64,000 nt of DNA from Tethya wilhelma (GCA_964030475.1 CAXIPT010000008.1:2604141-2668140), one strand, 5' to 3'; positions 13,092 through 25,800 are shown, counted from the stretch's first letter. The notes: generated from the letters alone by a model not told the origin. Made by a program: numbers and translations.

Positions 13092-13886
13092 GCCAAGTGT
13101 ACAGAATGTCTCAGTGATTGTTAAGAGCTGAGCTTTGTGTGAATCACTTACAATTAATCCGTCTTTCATCAGACTACCGATGGTAAGCAATCAAACATAG
13201 ATAATCTAAATTGAGCCGACCAGACTAGGATAAGATGGTCCTTGTGCTGACTTTACCCTGAGTCTCATGCCAGACTCTTGTATAGTAGTCTTGTTTGCCC
13301 TCACACAACATCTGGCCAGCGAGACTGAATGAAGGGCAGAGCTCTAATCTGGTGTCCTTGTGTAGGGAGGCAAGATTGGCTCCCTACACACCACATCAGC
13401 CTATATTATTAGAGCTCTGCCTTTATAAGCTCCTAACTCACTCTGTACACACACACTAATTGGTCACATGACATCCAGTTTCACTACTTACTCAGCACAT
13501 CCAAGAATTTGCTCAATTAATACCAGACTTTCTTTCTCCTTGGAGAAGGGGTGGAGTCTGGGGACGAGACTAAAAAAAGAAACAAAAAAACTGCTTTGAC
13601 CATGCCCCTTGTTTCCACAATCATCCCAACCCAGAGGAGGTACGACAGTCAGGTTAACTGCCGAGCTGGAACTAATCAGACTAGCAGGTGTGCACACATT
13701 GATTACTATGATGTAACATCCTGCAGTAGCAGTTTTTGGAAGATGCATGCATGTCTGCTTAATAATGCACAGGAATTGGAATTTGTGTGCGGGTAGTCTG
13801 GTGAGCCAGACCATTACATGGGACTGAAACGGGTCGCTGCGCCACACTAGTTGTGTGTGTGTTCAAGGCCCAGTGGCATCAGGCTT

Positions 13887-14261
13887 CAGGGGCGGATCCA
13901 GGATTCTGAGATTACTGGGGTTGTAAATAATGCGCGCGAAGCGCGCCGAAAATTTTTAGTAGCCACGCCCACAAAGTAACGTAGCCCCGCCCCCAAAACG
14001 TGGCCAGCCACGCCCATTTAGTTCAAAGTACACCGTTAGCAGCAATTTCTCAGCGAGGTAAGTATCCACGTAGCCGTCCAGGCTTTGAGGCTGGCGCTAA
14101 AATGCTAAATATATTTATTTCTGCCTATAAACTAAGCTTCAGCGGCAGTAGAAACAATTTATTGCATAATTTAGCTGAGCGTGAGTACAAAATTTCCAAC
14201 GCAGTTGACTCGTTTTGGGGGGGTTGCCACCCCAGAACCCCCCCCCCTGGATCCGCCCCTG
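13887..14261. mobile_element. MITE with CAGGGGCGG termini inside another repeat
   Basis: Ends CAGGGGCGGATCCAGG and CCTGGATCCGCCCCTG are inverted. The flanking GGCTT is duplicated (13882-13886 and 14262-14266). The related repeat at 14954-15136 has the uninterrupted sequence CATCAGGCTTTCTTTTCAT, an in-window empty site. The CAGGGGCGG end resembles many hAT-type MITEs, but hAT usually duplicates 8 bp, so the superfamily is uncertain. The second copy lies at 29762-30136. Confidence 0.8.
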
Positions 14262-14437
14262 GGCTTTCTTTTCATCTATGAAAGTGGTATGGTTGTCTTT
14301 GGCACACCTGCAGCCCACCCAGCTGTGATGGGTAACTGGAATTTTGTGGAAATTTGTGTGTGTGTGTGTGTGTGTGTTAATTAGTGCCACCTCAGCAGTC
14401 AACCTGACTGTCGTAACTCTGCTCTTCTGGTCCCAAC

Positions 14438-14552
14438 CTAGTCTTGCTAGCCAAACTATTTACATCTTGGAAAATTCCCGAGCCCTAGCAGTTTGTATTA
14501 TCTTTAAAATTAATTTGCGTAGAGTCTGGCTAGCAAGACTAGTCCCAACTCT
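14438..14552. mobile_element. Short foldback element, TAGTCTTGCTAGCC termini
   Basis: TAGTCTTGCTAGCCAAAC at the left and GTCTGGCTAGCAAGACTA at the right are inverted copies about 115 bp apart. Similar TAGYCTNG ends appear on other small foldbacks in this window (25652-25754 and about 50928-50983). Confidence 0.65.
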
Positions 14553-15189
14553 GATTCCAACCTGTTACTATACCAACTCACTGGTAGTGGGACTCCAGGT
14601 TACAATATATTATCCATCACTATCACCTGCACACTGATTGGCACTCACATGGTCCTTATTAAATGCAGCATTGCTGACTTTGTTTTCTTCGTGATTTCTG
14701 TTTCATTTCATACCACGTGCTAATTTGCGCATGCGTAGTGTAGTCTAAGATCTACTTTGTTGCGCGCGCGCGTAAATATACTGTAAGGAAAACACAATCA
14801 TAATATTATTATTGATATTTTCTCCTCTACCGTCTACCGTACGATGGCCTCGAACTGCTTTTTTAAAGATGAAGAGCAAGTACGTTGGTGTTGTCATAAC
14901 TGTATAACTTTGTAGCTCCTTGTTACCGAGTTTGTTGTTATTGAATTTGTGTGCGGGTAGTCTGGTGAGCCAGACCATTACACGGGACTGAAACGGGTCG
15001 CTGCGCCACACTAGTTGTGTGTGTGTTCAAGGGCCCAGTGGCATCAGGCTTTCTTTTCATGTATGAAAGTGGTATGGTTGTCTTTGGCACACCTGCAGCC
15101 CACCCAGCTGTGATGGGTAACTGGAATTTTCCAGGATGCACTGACTGACACAGCAAGTGGCCACCATGAGAATTTGCATTTTCAAATTT

Positions 15190-15197
15190 GCATGTGT

Positions 15198-15261
<64 letters not shown>

Positions 15262-15313
15262 CTGTGTGTGTGTGCCAGTGTGTGTGCACGATGTGTGTGT
15301 GTGTGCGTGTGCC
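15190..15313 (+). repeat. (TG)n microsatellite
   Basis: A long TG dinucleotide run with minor interruptions; open frames of Cys-Val or His-Thr repeats across it are artefacts. Confidence 0.95.
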
Positions 15314-15391
15314 ATGGGAGGACCTCCTATTACTAATATCGTACACGTGTGTATATAATTAGGGCTTAAGTGATTGTATTCTTTACTGTAG

Positions 15392-16850
15392 TGTTCAACA
15401 GGAGATGGACAGTGGTACTCAAGATGTAAAATTGGATTGAAATTATGTAAGCATTACACGTAGAAAGAAGAAGGCAGTAACTTTCAGTGGTAATAGTTAG
15501 GCACTGTTTTTCAGGTGTTTATACATGCATGTAGAAAGTGACAAAACAGTGGAGATCAATGAAATTATGTAACAACTATTGATTAAAGGCTAAATCCAAG
15601 GTCTCTGATGAGTATGCTATTCGGTAGAGACCTAAAGGCATCACTGCATGCAGTGAGGTTCATGCACTGCCTACTATAAGGCCTAAGGGTATCTATTAGC
15701 ATAGCCTGAGATCATTTCTTACTTGTCAAATTACCGTATATAGCGGGAAATTTTCGTGGTAAATTTTTTTTGCGAATTTCGTGGTTTGGCAGCTTTCAAT
15801 GAAAATTTTCCCCCATGAAATTTGTAAGGTACAAGGTTGTCATGTAATGTTGAGACGCAATCCACGAAAATTTTCCCCGCGAATTTCTCCTAAGGACAAA
15901 AACGCAAAAATGTTCCCCCACGAAAAATTCCCGCTCTACTGTAGTTAGCTGATTGTGAAAAACAATCCTTTCTTGAGCTAATGGTATAGCCCCCTTGAAC
16001 AATGACTCATTGTTATAAGTCTATTATGCTGTGTTTTATAGGTAAACCTTGTGGTTGTGGTCAGTGTGATATGTATTCCATAACTCAAGAGCAGTGCCCA
16101 ACGTCCATCTCTGACAAAATAATACCAATTGTGTATGACACAGAATCTAGTCAGAACAAGTCACAAAAATTATACTGTGAGTTAAGTGCAACATGGAAGA
16201 GTGACATGGAACTAGAGAGTGAAACAAAACATATTCAACACACTTTTAAAGGGATTGTTTTGGATTTTGAAAGATTACAATGTCATTCAGACTTGGTTGC
16301 AGTATTTGGCCCTGAGATAGTTCCAAAAGTATTTGTAAATGGTTTCAAAGTGTTAAGATCTACTTTGGGAGAGATTGCTTCTAACAATGAATCGATCGCA
16401 ACTGACAAACTTTTACAAGACATTGATGTTTACGATCAAAGTCTCAGAGAGTACCTAACTAAACATTATCGTACATTTGTTTGTCCTTTTGACAAACTAT
16501 TTATAGTAGTGGTGGACTCTCAATGGTTGCTACCCGCTTCTTATGAAGGAATGCTTGATACCCAACAGCAAGTGTTAGATATCATAGCCCCCAGTTCACA
16601 GAATTTTGAAGTATACTTCTGTTCTTCAAAATTAATACCAAAAGTAGTGAGTAAAGAATTACTGGTACAACAGGAAACAAATATGTGCCCTGTTTGTAAC
16701 AGCCCCTTAATTAACGTTGAGCATCAAGACTCTTATTGTTACTGTACGTATCCGCTTGGCAGTTTTGGACAAGATACGAGACTCAGTGAAACACCAACCC
16801 CATTAATGACATCATCAGTAAAGTGCTTTTACGAACAGAAGGATATTTAG
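15392..16850 (+). CDS. Unrecognised cysteine-containing protein, 3' exons (gene A)
   Basis: Two exons join in frame: 15392-15446 (after TTTACTGTAG, donor GTAAGC) and the terminal exon 16042-16850 (after TTTATAG, stop TAG). The junction encodes DGQWYSRCKIGLKL followed by CKPCGCGQCDMYS, a compact cysteine cluster. The rest (about 260 residues) has no family I recognise. A late CPVCN pair (MCPVCNSPL) and CYC could form a second metal-binding cluster. Residues such as FDKLFIVVVDSQWLLPA suggest a folded alpha/beta region. The start is upstream of 15392 and may lie in or beyond the duplicated block. Gene B begins 0.9 kb downstream on the same strand. Confidence is for coding status; function is unknown. 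Confidence 0.6.
15734..15941. mobile_element. TA-flanked MITE with CCGTATATAGCGGG end
   Basis: The left end CCGTATATAGCGGGAAATTT pairs with the right end AAATTCCCGCTCTACTG; TA lies outside both ends (15732-15733 and 15942-15943). It sits in the intron between the two exons of gene A and is related to 53666-53881. Confidence 0.65.
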
Positions 16851-17759
16851 TGATTTTTTGTGCCTGCATGGACTATCTACCATTCAGTCAGGATTCCTGA
16901 TGCCAGGCCCTGCTATGATACACAAATGCTGGAGTCTGGGAGGAATGAAACAAGTTTACTAACTAGAACTTTTGCAGGCTGATGCCATGATGTACAGTGA
17001 TCACAACTGTACAGTTCAACTGTCCCTTCCTAAATATATGGGATTGATGATGAGTGTTGCTTATTAATTTTTGCAGTGTTGATGCAATGACATGCACGTA
17101 TAGTATTGTATTATATATTGTACATGTTGTCTTTTTTAATCTGTACTTTAGGACGGTACACAATCATATTATTAGCTGTATTGCTGTATTTTATGACATG
17201 AATTTTATAATTAATTGGACTTATTTTCAAGTCTGTTCAAAACTACGTACGCCGAATACAAGATCAAAAATTGACATTGTGAGAAACATTGTGTACAGTC
17301 ATGGATTGAAACTGACTGCATGTGTCATGACGTCAATGGCCTTGACAATCAAGACAATCAATCTTAGCCAGGAAGATATTATGGTATGTTATGGAGTATA
17401 TATAGGCCATAGAATCTGATAATATTATTATAGTATTATGGTAAGACTTTATTATATTCATGATAATAACCTATAAAAGGTACAATGAATGTCTCTTGTT
17501 GTGCTTGCTGGCAGTTTTATAGTGCTGATAAGACAGTTAGTAAACAAACACTGAATCATGAATACTACTCTATATAATGATAATGACGCACATGTACTGA
17601 CTCGTGACCACAGGCGGTGCTTTCCCAGATTGGCCATGTATGGGAATTAGATATGCGCTAACTCTGGAATTATATAAACTTCGCAAAGGACCCACAGCTA
17701 GCTAGTTGTTCGTTAAAATTTATACGATTACCTCTTTATAACTTGTGGATTCATTGATA
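16851..17759. other. Intergenic stretch, nothing firmly recognised
   Basis: Between the gene A stop and the gene B start. An open segment around 17229-17380 ends before a GTATG donor, but no frame gives recognisable protein, so it is not called as an exon. Confidence 0.4.
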
Positions 17760-20700
17760 ATGGAGTTTGCTGAGCCTCAAGTTGACGAGAAGCTTCACAC
17801 ATTCACAATCGAGTCACGTCTTGGAAAGCGAACGAGTGTGGTGAAACAATTGTTTGTGATGGTGTTTCTGTCATTGGGAAAAGCTATAACTAGGGATGGC
17901 ATTTCACTTGCTGAACTTATATCAGCTCTACCAGATTCAAGCAAGAGTTCATTTCAAGAAATTCAAAGTGTAAGAGATTTCTTGAGAGAATTGTACCAGC
18001 ACATAAATTGGATACAATTCGACTTACTTTATTCACTCACTCAGAGGCTTAGCCTACCACAGTGTAATAAGCAGATTCAAGAATATGAAAGTAAACTCAT
18101 TGTATATTTGCGAAATCGTCTTTTGCTCTTGCACCATGATAAAGTACCTGTCTATTTTCAAAAGTGTAACAACTTACGTGTGTTCGATAACAATGTATCA
18201 TCATATGTAGTAGATGTTGACTATGTTTGGGACAAAGAGTTGCTTCATGAATCTAGCAATGTTCCTCAAATAATTGCTAAACGTTTGGGCTTGGGCAAGA
18301 GCTTAGTTTTCTTACGCCCAATACAAGACAGTTGTGTTTATTTAGACTTTATGAGGTACCCCGACTTGGTATCAGTTGAAGTACGTAACCTTTTGTACCA
18401 TTTGACTGTGAAAACCAATAAACTGGATGATGGACATGTACAATGTTGCAGTTGTCAGTGTGAGGAAAGGTCTCAACTTGAGGTATGCATTGTATCTGTA
18501 GAGCTTTTTCATCTGGTATAACAAATATTAATGCCTATGAGGTTATCAATATGCAAATTAGCCTGTGTTGATACTCCCTAGCCTCGTTCCCAGGCTCCCC
18601 GCCATACTCCATAGCCACAAAAGCTAGGGTACTTATTATGTATAGCCAAAAGCCAATCATTAGCAAAATCTTACAAGTACCATGCAGGTATAGTAAGTTA
18701 CAATTAATGACATACATTGAAAAGGTATTGATAATAATATGATCAACCCCATGTGTGCGGCATACCAATTAAGGTAAAACAATCGAAAAATTACACGTAC
18801 GTAGCCTGGCACATTTTATGAAAACCTGTAGTTTATGAGATCTGAGGTTTTTCAGCATCTCTGAGCACTAAGCTTCAAGGCCACACCTGCTGACCACACC
18901 CATTTGTTAGTGTGTGTTATTTAAAACATGCTGTTTTGGGACATAAGCAGTTTTATCACTGAATCTTATAATATTATGCATTCCAAGTTTTTTTTGACAG
19001 CTAGTATAGTCACTGAACTATTAGCTCAGTTTCTCCTATTTCCACACAGAGACTTTTTAGGGTCTAGTGTCATAGTAACTAAGTTGACAACTAGTAAGTA
19101 GTGCTGGTACTTCAAGTTGAACAAGTCTATGTTCGCACTATAGCCAAATGATTGCAGATACTCGAAATATTCGTAGTCCTTGACAGGGTCACGTGTGAGC
19201 ATACAAGTCAAGTTATTAAGCCTCAGCACGTGCTATGCACGTGCAGAGGATTACGGTAGTCGTTTTGTGTGTGTGTGTGTGTGTCTGTTACTAAATTATC
19301 TGAAGAATGGCAGCTTTATGGACAAAATGGAAGGTACTTACGTTCATCAATCGAGATTATCTAGAAATTTGACGTGTAGAATCTTGCAAAACGCTTTAGT
19401 TTCCAAGATCAGTGGCTTTTGTGCTTCTCTGAGCGCTTAGCTTCGAAACCACACCCATCGGTAAAGCCCCATGTAGTGTGCGTTATCTAGAAATAGAGTT
19501 AGCTCAGTTGGCTGAACTTGGCCTGGCTCTGTTTATCTGCTAAGCGTGCAGCTTAGATAATATCTGGGAAATGTAAGTAAATCTTGATCGTAAGTAAAAT
19601 TTACAGGTAGCTATATATTATATGCCTGAACCACAGAACTATGCATTTTGCATGCTCAGTATCATCAGTCATGTACTGTGGCACTGGAATTGCAGTGGTA
19701 TATTGTAACTGTTCATCAAGTTTTACTGAGCCAGTGAATGTATCTTCCTAAATTCATGTGTAATTAGTCAGTCAGTGGCTGAGCGCCGGGCTGGCCACAT
19801 ACACAATTCTCAGTATAATCCTCGATAGTATGTTGGAATTTCAGATTATTAGTAGTGACTGTTGACATCTAACTGGAAATAGTAGGCAGTGTACATATGT
19901 GATAATGAGTTTGATACCTTCATGATATACTTTTGCACAATGCACTGAACTTAGCCTCTTATTGAAGGCCCATATGAGTGCACTGACTAGCTAAGTGTGC
20001 TGAGGCTTGTGCACCATCGGTGCCTTCATTTGTTTTGCATCCATGCCATGATGGCACCAATTAAGAGTTAAGCACCTTGTGTGCCCTTCATTTTACAGGT
20101 ATAACTATATGTACATACTGAAACTTAGAAGTTCAAATTAAGTTATAAACTACATTTTGTAGGACTTAATTGTATATATCTTCTTTTTACTTTTAAACGA
20201 TCCACATCCAATAACACATAATAGCCTTGCTTAGTAACATATCACAGACTTGCCACCCCACCGAAACTAAAAAAGCTACAATGATTGGAGAGACCACGAG
20301 ATACCTAAGAACTAACTCAAACAAGGACAATTTCATGAACATGCAGGAGAAGTTAATAGCTAAACTTGACGAGAGAGGTTACCCACCAACAGAAACAAAA
20401 CAAACCATCCACAATACCAAACACCATAATAGACACCTTACCTTAAGAAGGAAAAACAAACCCAAAAGTTTCCTAAACCACCCCTAGTGGTAACCAGAGG
20501 AAACAAATCACTTAGAAACCTCCTAGTCAGAGCTAAACTAGCCCCACTGTCAAAAGACTCCGAAAAAGAGACTAGTCAAACAAACAACCCCACCAATCCA
20601 ATCACCATTGATGAAAAATATCCACTCAACCTGTTCCAAGAGAAACTAAATAACTTCAACAACCTCATTAGAAAATGCAAAAAGAACTGCTTTACATGTA

Positions 20701-22425
20701 AAATCCTAACCATTAACACTTTCGCAACAAGCGCCCATGACAGAACCAAACACCTGATAAATCTGCCGGTCCCTTATGAAAAATATAATTACAACACCAA
20801 AAACATCATATATCTAGCCACTTGCACACATAAAGATTGCAAAGCACAATACGTTGGAATGTCAACCAGACCAATTACTGAATATTTGAACACCTACAAT
20901 CAAATAGCTCGGGCATAGGCAAACACATACAAAACAGTAACCACAAACGAGAAGACATAATATTCCAAATCCTAGAAATGGCACCCACTTATCTTGAGAG
21001 AGAAAATTTAAACAGATGGTTAAAACAGAGAGAATATTATTGGATATGCAAATTAGGAACTCTGACCAAACTTTCAAACAAAGGCCTAAATAAACAATCT
21101 ATGATAATAACAAATGAAAGCTAATCCACATCACCAATATAAGCTTCAAAGCACAGCCGCATGCAGTTCCTACCCATCCTGACTGTATCACTCAAATTAT
21201 GCGAAAAATTTTTAAAAAATTAAACAACCTGGCGTCAGATTATTTACAGTATTTCTATTTACATGTACGCACGCAAAATCGAAGAACATTTAAAGAGCTG
21301 GACGTGCACAAGTCCTTCAAGCATATGCTTCAAGTTAGTTGCTGCTTTAGTCTAACAGTACTGGCAGTCTGCCACTAACAGTCAGCTCAGCCTGGCAGTA
21401 CTTCCACTCACGTCAGCTAAGCACGACAGTACTGCAACTCACAGTCAGCTCAGCCTGACAGTCAGTCCACTCACAGGTCAGCTCAGCCTGGCAGTACTGG
21501 CACTCACAGCCTGACAGTAATGCCACTCACAGTCAGCTAAGCCTAGCTTGTTTTTCCACTCCTTCCCAGGCGAATGGGCAGCCGGCCTGGCCACATGTGG
21601 CGTTGACTGAGTTGTAGATCTACTTATAAGTATTATGGGCTAGAATCATTTCAATTTTGCCTATAACAAGAGTAGATATATTCATGCTCTTATCTATATA
21701 CTTTGTAATAGCATGTATAGTCATGTGAATGAAGATCCTTCGCTCAGGCTCGCCCAACGATGTTTCCATCTGACAAGTTATCATGCATTATGCATGTGTT
21801 TTGTCACTTTTGTGCTACTGTAGATGAGAAATTTCACCATGTTTTGCTTGCAGCTGTTCAATTCAACCAATTTGGTAAAATTTGCTATACATTTTATTTT
21901 CTGTCTACAGTAGTTATATTTCTTTGAAGTGTGGCTTTATTATGGAATCAAATTAATTGGCTTTATGGAGAGATGGCCTGGGAAACATCCATGCAAAAAG
22001 AATTGTGGAGGCTGGGAATTGATATTTTATTACTTGTGGCTCATATATATAATATCCTCCTGCATATATACCAATCTGCATTATAGCATTCTGACTATGA
22101 GGCTCATTTTCTTGTGAGTGATAAATCTGCACCTACTTTACGTCAGCTGCAACTAACCAATACAATGACCGATGATGGGGACTCAAACATTACACTGCAG
22201 CATTTTATGAATTACCTAAACACCATAGTTGATGAAGAATTCTCATCTGTTCAGGATGGACTTCAAGAGCTGATGGAGGCACTGGAATTAAATAATGATC
22301 ATTTGTTTTCCCCGCAACCATCATTTGACAAGCTCTGTGTTGTCAACACTATTGATGATAGCATTGACGGTGATTATCAGAATAGTTTGTGTGCCCTATT
22401 AGAGCTAAATCCTATAGCCGTTTGA
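17760..22425 (+). CDS. Unrecognised two-exon protein (gene B)
   Basis: Exon 1 is 17760-18482, from ATG (MEFAEPQVDEKLHTFTIESR) to a GAG/GTATGC donor in phase 0. The terminal exon is 22087-22425 after a CATTATAG acceptor, also phase 0, giving about 353 residues. The N-terminal region, with FLRELYQHINWIQFDLLYSL and QEYESKLIVYLRNRL, is predicted helical. It resembles, from memory, a helical domain common in predicted sponge and cnidarian proteins linked to death-fold or NLR-type genes; this is inference. A CCSCQCEE cluster lies at the exon 1 end. The C-terminal exon is acidic and helical (VQDGLQELMEALELNNDH). The 3.6-kb intron holds repeats and a Penelope-like relic, and additional small exons could be missed. 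The gene is convergent with JADE; the stops are about 420 bp apart. Confidence 0.55.
18790..19510 (+). repeat. Two copies of a dispersed repeat with TG microsatellite
   Basis: TTCAGCATCTCTGAGCACTA (about 18850) and CTTCTCTGAGCGCTTAGCTT (about 19425) belong to the same family as about 4330-4435. All are followed by a CCACACCC and a TAGTGTGYGTTAT motif. The second copy carries TAGTCGTTTTGTGTGTG and a microsatellite at its start, as at 4178. They lie in the gene B intron. Confidence 0.6.
20180..21122 (+). pseudogene. Penelope-like element remnant (RT C-terminus plus GIY-YIG)
   Basis: Three frame segments, broken by frameshifts, form the end of a Penelope-like retroelement. The first resembles the reverse-transcriptase C-terminal region (GETTRYLRTN ... 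KLDERGYPPTETKQTI). The second continues with KSLRNLLVRAKLAP and reaches the GIY-YIG nuclease start (NIIYLATCTH ... AQYVGMSTRP). The third holds the nuclease tail (REDIIFQILE ... REYYWICKLG, then KGLNKQSM). Reverse transcriptase followed by GIY-YIG is specific to Penelope-like elements. No terminal repeats were located. It lies in the sense orientation in the gene B intron. The frame changes are near 20485 and 20915. Confidence 0.75.
21357..21545 (+). repeat. Minisatellite, CAGTCAGCTCAGCCTGGCAG units
   Basis: Roughly six imperfect copies of a unit of about 30-38 bp containing CACTCACAGTCAGCTCAGCC and GGCAGTACTG. Confidence 0.8.
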
Positions 22426-22843
22426 TGGCTATTTTGTCCTACATGCTGACTGTATATTACTATTTATTTTTGTTTTGTGCTAAAATACAATTTTAACCCA
22501 CAGATGATTCAGTGCTGCTTCCATGGCCAATTAATTTGTAAACGTTTATTAAGTTTGAGTTGTGCATTGATCACTAGTCGTAGCATATCCATTACAATTA
22601 TAATACATGTACTCTGATTATTTCATGCCTGTAGATAATCGAACCTACATGTAGCGGTGTTCTCTTTTGGGGATTAGCATGTATGTAGACTGTGGTCGCA
22701 CCTGGTACATGCATCATGAATGTATAATTATATTGCTTTAATACTGAGAATAAAAATATAAATGGAAAACTTTACAAGCCAATACGAAGCATTAAAACAA
22801 AAGAAAAGGAAAACAAAAATAGAGGAATCACAATAAAAGCATT

Positions 22844-25800
22844 TCATGAACTCTTATGACTGATGGTATAAGGTCTGTGTCTTAAATTTGGTGCAGACCC
22901 AGTTCTTAACACAAGGCCATCAGTTTTAGTTCTTGAATTTGAGCCTAGAGCAATATCTGCATGTTGCTGTGAAGGACCATTGTGATGAGTGTACACCACA
23001 GCACCAGTGCCACTACCACTCTCTGCAGCACTGAAAGTATTCTTTATTTTAACTACATTTTCCTCTTTCAGTATGTCTCCATTATCACCCATTGATAGCA
23101 AGGGGGTGGTGGTGGTGGTGCTCTTAACATGAGGTAATGACTCCCTGTTCCTCAGAGTTCTTGAGATGCCAATACTAGTTGGGATACTATTACTGTTCAA
23201 CAGTTTGTCTTCAATTTTGTGAGGGGCAGCTATGACTATCTTGGATGGAGGACGAACAGACAATTGATCCAGTGGTAATCTTTGTAGTGTCAGTGGGCCA
23301 TTGGTGAGGGGTAGTGCAGAGGGTGATCGTGAGTCACTTGTGCCTACATGATTACACAGTGGAGGGTGGTCATCAGTTGAGGGAGGAGGAGGTAGAGAAG
23401 AGACTGACACTTTCTGGGTCATGGACCTACAACGTATCATAAAACACAGTCATAAATATTACAAGTAGTAAAAATTTTTAAAAATAAATAGTGTAGGAAT
23501 GGGTAGTGCGGTAAAAAGTATTGGAACAAGGCATGGTCTCAATTTCGACACATGACTACTTCATTTTTATTCTTGATCCTTTATATGGATTTTCTGAATC
23601 AGTGTTGTGTTGCGATAATACCATAGTTTATCATTCTTTGCATTGGTTCAAATTTCTCAGTACTGTAGCTAATCACTTGGCTACTAAAGAAGTGGAGTAA
23701 ACTATAACAGACAGGTATCTAACTTAAACTAGACTGCCAGCCAAGAGTTGGGCATAAAAATGAAGTAGTCATGTGTCAAAATTGAGACCATGCCTTGTTC
23801 CAATACTTTTTAGCGCACTGCCCATTTCTATACTATTTATTTTTAAAAATTTTTACTACTTGTTCATTCACTTTTTTCAACACTACAGTGTGGAGACTAT
23901 CAGAGACTGGTTAGTCCCTACAAAAAGCCTGAGTAGCAGCTATATGCACTACATTATGCTGGAGCAAGCTAATGCGCATGCGTATAAAATGCCATGTGGA
24001 TAGATAATGACCTTTGAACTCTACCTACAAAGATGGCTGCATTGTAGTGCATGAATTTATACACTAAGTTTTAAAGCTTTCTAGTTTTTGTTTAGGCCTA
24101 TTTATGATGAAAACGAGTATCAAGGAATGTAGTATCCATAAAAAGAACTTACTTTGTGCTGTCAAAGTTGGCTCAACACATTCTGGGTCTCTGGAAATCC
24201 TTTTCAAGTAAGTCAGTTAGGAAGTAAGTACGTACGTACGTAAGTTAGATGAACAAAAATGGCACTATGGTGGCTTCCCACTAGCGCTCTCTACGAGTGC
24301 TGCAGAAAGTTTTTGTGAGTTTAGGCCTTGCATGCAGTTGGTAATCTGTCGGTGAGAGCCTCTGAACAACTTTGAAGGTTTAATTTTGTTTGACTAGATT
24401 TTTATGGTGACCAACATTTTGTATTGTGTCTATGGGACATTCGACCCATTCCTACTATACGTACTACCGTACGTATGACAAATCATGCTTTAGAAGGGCT
24501 ATCATGCTTGGGTAGAAGTTGGGTCTTAAAAACATACCTTGTTTGTCTAATGGAAGGAGAGTCTGGCTCTTCACTGGACTCAATGGACACCATATCTTCC
24601 ATTTCTTCCTCTTTTACTCTCTCCTCAGTCAAACCAGGTATATCATCACTGCCAGTCTCTTCTAGAAGTTGCCGTTTCAGCTCTAACAGTTCAGCTTGAT
24701 TCTTTAGAAGTTGCTTCTTCAATCTCTCCCTTCTTTGTACCATGTACACCAAGTTACGTGCCTGAAGTGATGTTAGTGAGGCAACGGATCATAGTAGGTA
24801 AAGGTCGCCATGTTGGAAAACTATAACTTACTGATTAATTATGTTAGGCTACCATTACCAATTACAGATAATATTGTACCTTTTCCAAGTTTTGCCTCAG
24901 GTTTACTACTCGTAGAAAATTCTCATCCATATCAATACCAACCTGTGTGTATAATAGTATTTTATACATGTATAATTACTAGAATCACTAAATGCACCAA
25001 AGGTGCTGAACCCTTGGTGCACTAGTTATATCTCAGAAAATCTTAGCACAGTCATTGAAAATAAGTGCAGTCACAAGATTCCCTGATTGGCATCCTGAGC
25101 ACACTCACTGCATGCAAGAGAGTCACATCAGTGCAGACAATTCAAACTATAACTCAAACAATTTTCCAACAAAGCAGGATTCTCAGACATCACAAAATAG
25201 CAAAAAAAAAAAAAAAAAAAAAAAAANTATGTGTTTTATGGGATTCTCCATTGAAAATATGGCACCGTAACACTCTAAAACACCTTAACTATAATCGATC
25301 ATAACTAAGTCATCGGTTAAGCTATGACTATCCAGATTTCACTAAAATATTCAGGAAGACTTTTATTTTAACACCCAAAATTTCTTGGCTTCAGGCTGAC
25401 TCTGCGGAAATTACACTATTGCATTTACTAATTTTAAATTGAGATACGAATGTCAAACTTTCACCAAAATGTTTAGTAAGGTTTCTACTTTCAGATGATA
25501 ACCAACGATTGCAATTCTATGGCTTCAAATACCCTTTGGCAAAAGAATACACCATATTAACTCACTCGTCCAGCGGCTTAACAAACTGGGCCAGCGATGC
25601 TGAGTAGACACTTCTACAGTTATATGGTTACTTCTAATAGTGCCCATCATCTAGTCTCGCGGGCCAGACGTTCTTTGTGGGTGGAGTAGAGGGACCCACA
25701 AACAGGACCACAGGACAGGACCAACCCACAAAGAACGTCTGGCCCGCGAGACTACCCATCACCATGCACCCTGGAGTAAACAAATTCCGCAAGCCGTATG

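Larger units (their letters stand above)
13092..15179. repeat. 2,088-bp block, apparently identical to 28967-31054
   Basis: Every segment compared, including all open frames on both strands, is the same as in 28967-31054 at a constant offset of 15,875. The left edge coincides with the n at 13091 and the right edge of the other copy with the n at 31055, which suggests an unmerged contig overlap. Inside are a truncated foldback arm (13480-13560), two copies of a repeat beginning GGTAGTCTGGTGAGCCAGAC (13794 and 14954), a nested MITE (13887-14261) and a short MITE (14438-14552). No gene is recognised. Confidence 0.9.

Noticed and set aside
13488..14637. Open frames of 80-120 aa in the 2,088-bp block
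   Set aside because: They fall in repetitive elements and MITE termini; the protein words derive from repeat motifs and no family is recognisable.
15174..15362. Cys-Val-rich open frame
   Set aside because: Translation of a TG dinucleotide run.
17054..17419. Candidate extra exon of gene A or B near 17229-17380
   Set aside because: There is a splice-like AG and GT, but the frame does not connect to neighbours and the protein is not recognisable.
19495..19565. tRNA gene or SINE head (TAGCTCAGTTGGC A-box-like)
   Set aside because: No B-box or cloverleaf can be drawn downstream.
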